Source: an uncultured Blastocatellia bacterium
Lineage (GTDB): Bacteria; Acidobacteriota; Blastocatellia; Pyrinomonadales; Pyrinomonadaceae
Direction of reading: 5' to 3'
DNA: 9,901 nucleotides
Assembly: GCA_946480785.1 (NCBI GenBank)
Contig: CAMLLD010000127.1
Location: 1-9,901 of the forward strand
The translations under genes and the position numbers were made by a program. This document shows, piece by piece, positions 5,405 to 9,901 of the stretch (its first letter is position 1; the number at the start of each line of letters is the position of its first letter). Under the pieces are notes generated by a model. It searched no databases and was not told where the DNA came from. It was given only the letters and a program-made list of their open reading frames with translations.

Positions 5405-6621
5405 CGACGCCCGTGAGCGATCTTCGTCGCTTCGGGAAGCCCGCGCAGACGCAGCATCGCGAGCACACCGAGGAATGGACCAGGCGCGAGGATCGCAAAC
5501 GCGTAGCGCCACGTAACGTGATCGACGACTTTCGGAATCAACTCAATCGAGACCGTCGTCAGCAAAAATCCAACGCACATCTGTAGCGTCAACGCCGTGC
5601 CGATGTACTGCGGATCGCCGAGCTCCGTCACACACGACGAGAACTGCGCTGAATCGGCGACAACACTCGCGCCCCAGATCACTGCGACGAGCAACAGCGG
5701 CCACACGCTCCCGCCAAACAAAAATCCGACCAGCAAACAACAACTGCCGCTGATCGCCATCGCCACCGAAGTAACCACGGTTCTACCCACACGATCAGCA
5801 ATCAAACCCGCAACGACACAACCGATCGCACCCGATCCGATCACGAGAAACGAACCGGCCTCCGCCAACGTCGAATCAACTGCCGTGGAAGATCCCTGTT
5901 GCGCCGCGAGACTCGCGCGGATCATCACCGGTATCCAGATCCACATCGCGTAGAGTTCCCACATGTGACCGAAGTAGCCGAAGCTCGCGAGCCGCACGCC
6001 GCGATTGCGGAACACCTTCACAATCTGCGTCAGATCAAAAGTCGCGGGCGGCAGCGCGTATGGACCATCGGAAACAAATAACAATACGATCAAGCCGCCG
6101 AGCACGGCCAGTATTGACACGAACACCACGTTGATGCGCCAGTTCGCGCTGCCGAGTGCATTCACCAGATACGGCGTTGCCTTGCCCATCGTCAGCGCGC
6201 CAACGAGCACGCCGAGCGCCATCCCGCGCCGCTCGCGAAACCACGTCGCCATCAGTTTCATCCCGGGCGGATAAACACCGGCGAGACAAACGCCCGTTAA
6301 AAAGCGAAGCCCGATCGCGGTACTGACTTGATGAACATAGAGACCGAAGACAGCATTCGTCACCGCACCGAGCAGTGCAGACACAGCGAACAGATGACGC
6401 GTGGTGATGATGTCAGCGAGGTTGAGAGTGGCGCTGATGAGCGTGCCGGCCACGAACCCGAATTGCACCGCATTCGCGAGCCAACTCGCCTGACTGGTCG
6501 AGAGGTTCCATTCATGAGCGAGGGCGGGCACGACTGCTGAGCCACTGAACCACAGCGCCATGCCCAAAAGTTCCGCGGCCGCGAGCAGCGCTAACGCACG
6601 CCACTGATTCGGTGTGCTCAT
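5401..6621 (-). CDS. Major facilitator superfamily transporter
   Basis: 406 aa, about twelve hydrophobic segments, the usual MFS length. The loop of the C-terminal half carries the MFS motif GLIADRVGR (272-280); the matching N-terminal-half loop is degenerate (NLADIITTRHLF, 67-78). RFLTGVCLAGVYPPGMKLMATWF (107-129) is the typical TM4-TM5 region of anion or drug porters. The substrate is unknown; CynX/NarK-like or drug-efflux subfamilies are both possible. Its ATG overlaps the pirin stop by 4 bp (ATGA), with no clear ribosome binding site, so translation is probably coupled. It is the last gene of the minus-strand operon. Its stop shares a palindromic TTAA (5401-5404) with the convergent lipoprotein gene, so there is no spacer for a terminator between them. 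Confidence 0.92.
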   Translation of the reverse strand: MSTPNQWRALALLAAAELLGMALWFSGSAVVPALAHEWNLSTSQASWLANAVQFGFVAGTLISATLNLADIITTRHLFAVSALLGAVTNAVFGLYVHQVSTAIGLRFLTGVCLAGVYPPGMKLMATWFRERRGMALGVLVGALTMGKATPYLVNALGSANWRINVVFVSILAVLGGLIVLLFVSDGPYALPPATFDLTQIVKVFRNRGVRLASFGYFGHMWELYAMWIWIPVMIRASLAAQQGSSTAVDSTLAEAGSFLVIGSGAIGCVVAGLIADRVGRTVVTSVAMAISGSCCLLVGFLFGGSVWPLLLVAVIWGASVVADSAQFSSCVTELGDPQYIGTALTLQMCVGFLLTTVSIELIPKVVDHVTWRYAFAILAPGPFLGVLAMLRLRGLPEATKIAHGRR

Positions 6622-7316
6622 GCGAGATCAAACAACAACACTTCCGCATCTTCTGCCGCGCGGATGCGCAAACTCGATTCGCCGATCGCGACCGCGCCGT
6701 CGCCTTGATCCGCTCGCTCGCCGTTAACTTCAACCGCACCGCGCGCCACCTGAAGCCACGCGTACCGTTGCTGGTCCATCGCGTGCTCGACTTCTCCACC
6801 AGCCGGCAGGATCGACGCAAACAAGCTCACATCCTGATGCACCTGCACTGTGCCTTCGCGTCCATCTTCGGAAGCAATCAATCGCAACTGCCCGCGTCGT
6901 TCGTCTTCGCTGAACGCTTTCTGCTCGTAGCCCGGCTCGAGTCCGACCGTGTTCGGCAGGATCCAGATCTGCAACAGGTGCACGCGCTCGCTATCGGACG
7001 CGTTCTGCTCGCTGTGCCTGACGCCCGTGCCTGCGGTCATGCGTTGCACGTCGCCGGGACGAATCACAGACCCATTGCCCATGCTGTCTTCGTGTTTGAG
7101 CGCGCCTTCGAGGATGTAGGTGATGATCTCCATGTCGCGGTGGCCGTGTTTGGGAAAGCCGCGGCCCGCCGCCACGAAGTCTTCATTGATCACGCGCAGA
7201 TTGCGAAAGCCCATGTAACGCGGATCGTAATACTGATCGAACGAGAACGTGTGATACGTGTTCAGCCAACCGTGATCGAAATGCCCGCGCTCGCTGGAAC
7301 GCCTGATCGTGATCAT
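6618..7316 (-). CDS. Pirin family protein (YhhW-like bicupin)
   Basis: Bicupin of 232 aa, the length of E. coli YhhW, whose family includes proteins with quercetin 2,3-dioxygenase activity. I start it at the ATG at 7316 (MITIRRSSERGHFDHGW), which matches pirin N-termini, instead of an upstream GTG-type start at 7367 that would lie inside the preceding gene and add 17 unrelated residues. The metal site is complete: His57 and His59 in PKHGHRDME, His101 and Glu103 in GVRHSEQ. The core pattern YHTFSFDQYYDP, then MEIITYILEG, is diagnostic. The start is 1 bp after the stop of the sulfoxide reductase gene, and its stop overlaps the MFS start. The protein is cytoplasmic; the true substrate is unknown. 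A flavonoid or other polyphenol would fit the neighbouring polyphenol oxidase, but this is inference. Confidence 0.93.
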   Translation of the reverse strand: MITIRRSSERGHFDHGWLNTYHTFSFDQYYDPRYMGFRNLRVINEDFVAAGRGFPKHGHRDMEIITYILEGALKHEDSMGNGSVIRPGDVQRMTAGTGVRHSEQNASDSERVHLLQIWILPNTVGLEPGYEQKAFSEDERRGQLRLIASEDGREGTVQVHQDVSLFASILPAGGEVEHAMDQQRYAWLQVARGAVEVNGERADQGDGAVAIGESSLRIRAAEDAEVLLFDLA

Positions 7317-7317
7317 G

Positions 7318-7893
7318 CTACAAACCCAAACCTTCCTCGTGGGCGACGAACACCGTCGCCAACTCATTCAAACCTTCCGCGTCCTGATCGTCGAAGCGGC
7401 CGATCAACGGACTATCGAGATCGAGCACGCCCAGCAAACGTTCGCCGTCAAACAACGGCACGACGATCTCCGAGTTCGACGCTACGTCGCAGGCGATGTG
7501 TCCCGGAAACTCGTGCACGTTCGGCACGATGATCGTTTCGAGTTGCTGCGCGGCCACACCGCACACGCCCTGGCCCATCGGAATGCGGACGCACGCCGGG
7601 TTGCCCTGGAACGGACCAAGCACGAGCTCGTCGCCACGCAGAAAATAGAAGCCGGCCCAGTTGACGTTCGGCAACGAGTTGAAGAGCAGCGCGCTGAAGT
7701 TCGCGGCGTTCGCGATGAAGTCTTGTTCGCCCTTCAGCAAACTCATCAGTTGCACGACGAGACTCGCGTAGAGTTTCGCCTTCTCGCTTTGCTTTCCACG
7801 CGCGGGTTTCTTTGTCGCGCGCTTCTTGGCGGGTTTTTGTTTTGCAGCCGCGCGTTTGCTCGCGGGCTTTCGCTTGGTCAAAACGGCCGTCAT
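7318..7893 (-). CDS. msrC: Free-methionine-(R)-sulfoxide reductase (GAF type) with basic N-terminal tail
   Basis: GAF-domain enzyme that reduces free methionine-(R)-sulfoxide in the cytoplasm, using thioredoxin as electron source. The redox cysteines are all present: Cys101 (NPACVRIP), Cys111 (GVCG) and Cys135 (HIACDVASNSEIV), with the same 10 and 24 residue spacing as E. coli Cys84, Cys94 and Cys118. The catalytic domain spans about residues 40-191 and is full length. The oddity is residues 7-40: 16 of 34 are Lys or Arg, mixed with Ala and Pro like a histone H1 tail. The ATG at 7893 overlaps the upstream oxidoreductase stop by 4 bp (ATGA), which supports translation of the tail; GGAGG lies about 13 bases upstream. 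A later start would have to be a non-ATG or lie well inside the GAF domain. The pirin gene follows after 1 bp. Confidence 0.94.
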   Translation of the reverse strand: MTAVLTKRKPASKRAAAKQKPAKKRATKKPARGKQSEKAKLYASLVVQLMSLLKGEQDFIANAANFSALLFNSLPNVNWAGFYFLRGDELVLGPFQGNPACVRIPMGQGVCGVAAQQLETIIVPNVHEFPGHIACDVASNSEIVVPLFDGERLLGVLDLDSPLIGRFDDQDAEGLNELATVFVAHEEGLGL

Positions 7894-9901
7894 GGCTGAT
7901 GCGGGTCCTCCGTGACAGAATTGGTCCTAAGACTGATCACCACCGATTTCGAAACGGGCGTGTTGCTCTTCTCGGCCACGTTTCGCACCGGCACTAAAAC
8001 ATTGGCTTCGGGAAAGTAAGTCGCGGCGCAACCGCGCGGAATGTCGTAAGGCACGACTGCAAACTGCGGCGCCACGCGTTCTTCACCGTCGAAGTGACTG
8101 ACGAGATCGACCACTTGCCGCGCACGTAATCCAGCCGACGCGATGTCCTGTTGATTAAGAAAAACCACGCGCCGCCCATCGCGAATGCCGCGATAACGAT
8201 CGTTCGCACTGTAGACCGAAGTATTGAACTGATCGTGACTGCGAATGGTCATCATCAAAAACTGACCGGGCTCGAGTTTGTTATCCGGCAGCGGATGCAC
8301 AGTGAACATCGCTTTGCCCGTAGCCGTCTTGAACACGCGTTCGCGCGGGCCATTCGGCAGGTGAAATCCGCCGGGCTCGCGCACGCGCGCGTTGTAATTC
8401 TCGAAACCGGGCACGACCCGTTCGATCGCGTCGCGGATCAGATCGTAGTTCGACGCCAACTGGTCCCAAGCGACGGTCGTGCGATGTTCGAACGTCGCCT
8501 TTGCCAGACGCGCAACGATCTGCGGTTCGCTCAGCAGCTCCGGCGAGGCAGGTTCGAGTGAACCGCGCGAGACTTGCACGACGCCCATCGAGTTTTCAGT
8601 GGTTACGAACTGTGGTTCACTTGCCTGCATATCGATCTCGGTCCGGCCGAGGCACGGCAGAATCAACGCGGTGTCGCCGGTGATCAAGTGCGAACGATTC
8701 AACTTCGTCGAGACGTGGGCCGTCAAGCGGCAACGGCGCAAAGCGTCGGCAGTGAAGTCGGTGTCGGGAGTCGCGGAGAGAAAATTTCCGCCGAGGGCGA
8801 AGAAGACTTTCGCTTGTCCGTCGTGCATCGCCTGGATCGATTTCACCGTATCGAGACCGTGATTGCGCGGCGGTTCGAAACCAAACTCCGCGCCGAGTCG
8901 ATCCAAAAACACATCCGTCGGCCGTTCCCAGATGCCGACAGTGCGATCGCCTTGCACGTTGCTGTGGCCGCGTACCGGACAAAAGCCCGCGCCCGGTTTT
9001 CCCACCTGGCCGCGCAGCAGCATCAGGTTCACGACCTCCTGGATATTTGCCACAGCGTTGCGATGCTGCGTCAACCCCATGGCCCAACAGAAGATCGTGC
9101 GCTCCGACTTAACAAAGATCTCCGCGGCCTCTTCAATTAAATTCCGCGGTACTCCCGCTTGCGCAACAATCTCCTCCCAACTAACGGTTGCCAACGCACT
9201 CGCAAACTCCCGAAACCCGATAGTGTGGGCGTCAATAAACTCTTTATCCAAAGCGCCGCGCGCGAGGACGCCTTTCGAGATCCCCTTCAGCAACGCTACG
9301 TCGCCATTGATCCGCACTTGCAGAAACAGGTCCGCCAGCTTCGTCCCCGAACCAAGCAACCGAAAAACTTCCTGCGGATGCTTGAACCGAGTCATGCCGA
9401 CTTCCGGTAGCGGATTGATATGCACCAGCTTGCAACCGTTTCGCTTCGCGCGTTGCAACGACGTCAACATGCGCGGATGGTTCGTCCCCGGATTCTGACC
9501 GATAACAAAGATCGCTTCCGCCCGATCGAAATCTTCGAGCGTGACCGTTCCCTTTCCGATCCCGATCGTTTCGCTCAACGCGGTGCCGCTCGACTCATGA
9601 CACATGTTCGAGCAGTCAGGCAGGTTGTTCGTACCGAACTGCCGCACGAACAGTTGATAAAGAAAAGCGGATTCATTACTCGCGCGCCCGGACGTGTAGA
9701 AGATCGCCTGGTCGGGATAGTTCAACGAGTTGAGCTCCGCGGCGATCAATTCGAAAGCGTTGTCCCACGTGATCGGCTCGTAGTGCGTCGCGTCGCGCTG
9801 CAGCAACATCGGGTGCGTGATTCGCCCCTGCGCGTTCAACCATTCATCTGATTGCGCCGCGAGATCCGCGACACTCCACTGCGCGAAAAACTCCGGCGTG
9901 A
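7890..9901 (-). CDS. YdeP/FdhF-like molybdopterin oxidoreductase (5' end outside window)
   Basis: Molybdenum bis-MGD oxidoreductase of the FdhF/YdeP family. The frame stays open to the window edge: the codons beyond a TTG at 9839 read TPEFFAQWSVADLAAQSDEW, which belongs to the family, so that TTG is not the start. About 669 residues are visible; E. coli YdeP has roughly 759, so some 90 residues, including any N-terminal iron-sulfur cysteines, are missing. Seen here: CSNMCHESSG, whose second Cys (codon 9600-9602) sits where formate dehydrogenase H has selenocysteine, then IGIGKGTV, GQNPGTNHPRML and INPLPEVG of the cofactor-binding core, GHSNVQGDRT, and a C-terminal dinucleotide-binding domain (RSHDQFNTSVY ... 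RGCAATYFPEAN). In E. coli, YdeP is linked to acid resistance; the substrate is unknown. It leads the operon with msrC, pirin and MFS and overlaps msrC by 4 bp. An fdhD-type sulfurtransferase gene might lie upstream. Confidence 0.93.
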   Translation of the reverse strand, partial: TPEFFAQWSVADLAAQSDEWLNAQGRITHPMLLQRDATHYEPITWDNAFELIAAELNSLNYPDQAIFYTSGRASNESAFLYQLFVRQFGTNNLPDCSNMCHESSGTALSETIGIGKGTVTLEDFDRAEAIFVIGQNPGTNHPRMLTSLQRAKRNGCKLVHINPLPEVGMTRFKHPQEVFRLLGSGTKLADLFLQVRINGDVALLKGISKGVLARGALDKEFIDAHTIGFREFASALATVSWEEIVAQAGVPRNLIEEAAEIFVKSERTIFCWAMGLTQHRNAVANIQEVVNLMLLRGQVGKPGAGFCPVRGHSNVQGDRTVGIWERPTDVFLDRLGAEFGFEPPRNHGLDTVKSIQAMHDGQAKVFFALGGNFLSATPDTDFTADALRRCRLTAHVSTKLNRSHLITGDTALILPCLGRTEIDMQASEPQFVTTENSMGVVQVSRGSLEPASPELLSEPQIVARLAKATFEHRTTVAWDQLASNYDLIRDAIERVVPGFENYNARVREPGGFHLPNGPRERVFKTATGKAMFTVHPLPDNKLEPGQFLMMTIRSHDQFNTSVYSANDRYRGIRDGRRVVFLNQQDIASAGLRARQVVDLVSHFDGEERVAPQFAVVPYDIPRGCAATYFPEANVLVPVRNVAEKSNTPVSKSVVISLRTNSVTEDPHQP

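Noticed and set aside
5416..5431. Small inverted repeat AGCGA/TCGCT just after the lipoprotein stop
   Set aside because: Only a 5-bp stem with no T-run, inside the MFS coding sequence; too weak to call a terminator.
7317..7367. Upstream start extending pirin by 17 residues
   Set aside because: It would overlap msrC by 50 bp and adds residues unlike pirin N-termini; the ATG at 7316 gives the standard length.
6612..7532. 306-codon plus-strand ORF antisense to pirin and msrC
   Set aside because: Shadow of two strongly recognised genes; low-complexity Arg-rich end and no ribosome binding site or motif.
9837..9839. TTG at 9839 as the start of the molybdoenzyme
   Set aside because: The frame continues upstream with family-like sequence to the window edge, so the gene is simply truncated.
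1..9901. CRISPR array, tRNA, rRNA, transposase or phage integrase
   Set aside because: No regularly spaced repeats, no cloverleaf-like segments and no protein of these types were seen on either strand.

Overview
This 9.9 kb window comes from a GC-rich bacterial chromosome. Gene content (free-methionine sulfoxide reductase, YdeP-type molybdoenzyme, Tat-exported polyphenol oxidase, ABC-2 exporter joined to endonuclease III) and the style of the intergenic repeats suggest a soil or environmental bacterium. Acidobacteriota is my best guess, but it rests on general resemblance rather than a marker gene. No tRNA, rRNA, CRISPR array or insertion sequence is visible.

Layout. (1) 1-600, plus strand: 3' part of a gene for an unrecognised protein with a Pro/Ala/Thr linker and a glycine-rich insert; its probable terminator lies inside the next gene. 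(2) 626-2963, minus strand: ABC-2 exporter ATPase, permease and endonuclease III (nth), packed as one transcription unit. (3) 2964-3373: a 410-bp divergent control region with a GC-rich palindrome, a possible 14-codon ORF and a candidate promoter. (4) 3374-5404, plus strand: a Tat-exported tyrosinase/polyphenol oxidase with plant-like domain order, then a putative lipoprotein that looks like a stand-alone version of the oxidase's C-terminal domain. (5) 5401-9901, minus strand: a very tight four-gene operon, read in the order YdeP/FdhF-like molybdopterin oxidoreductase (5' end outside the window), free-methionine-(R)-sulfoxide reductase, pirin, MFS transporter. Its junctions are a 4-bp overlap, a 1-bp gap and a 4-bp overlap.

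How they may work together. The ABC-nth unit looks like a housekeeping pairing of an exporter with DNA repair. The polyphenol oxidase would be exported folded with copper and oxidise phenols outside the cytoplasm; the lipoprotein is a candidate partner or shield. The convergent operon reads as redox and stress handling: sulfoxide repair, a cupin of a family that includes quercetin dioxygenases, a molybdoenzyme whose E. coli relative is linked to acid resistance, and a transporter. Phenol oxidation outside and flavonoid-like chemistry inside would be a coherent theme, but that link is inference. The most original item is the oxidase plus stand-alone C-terminal-domain pair.
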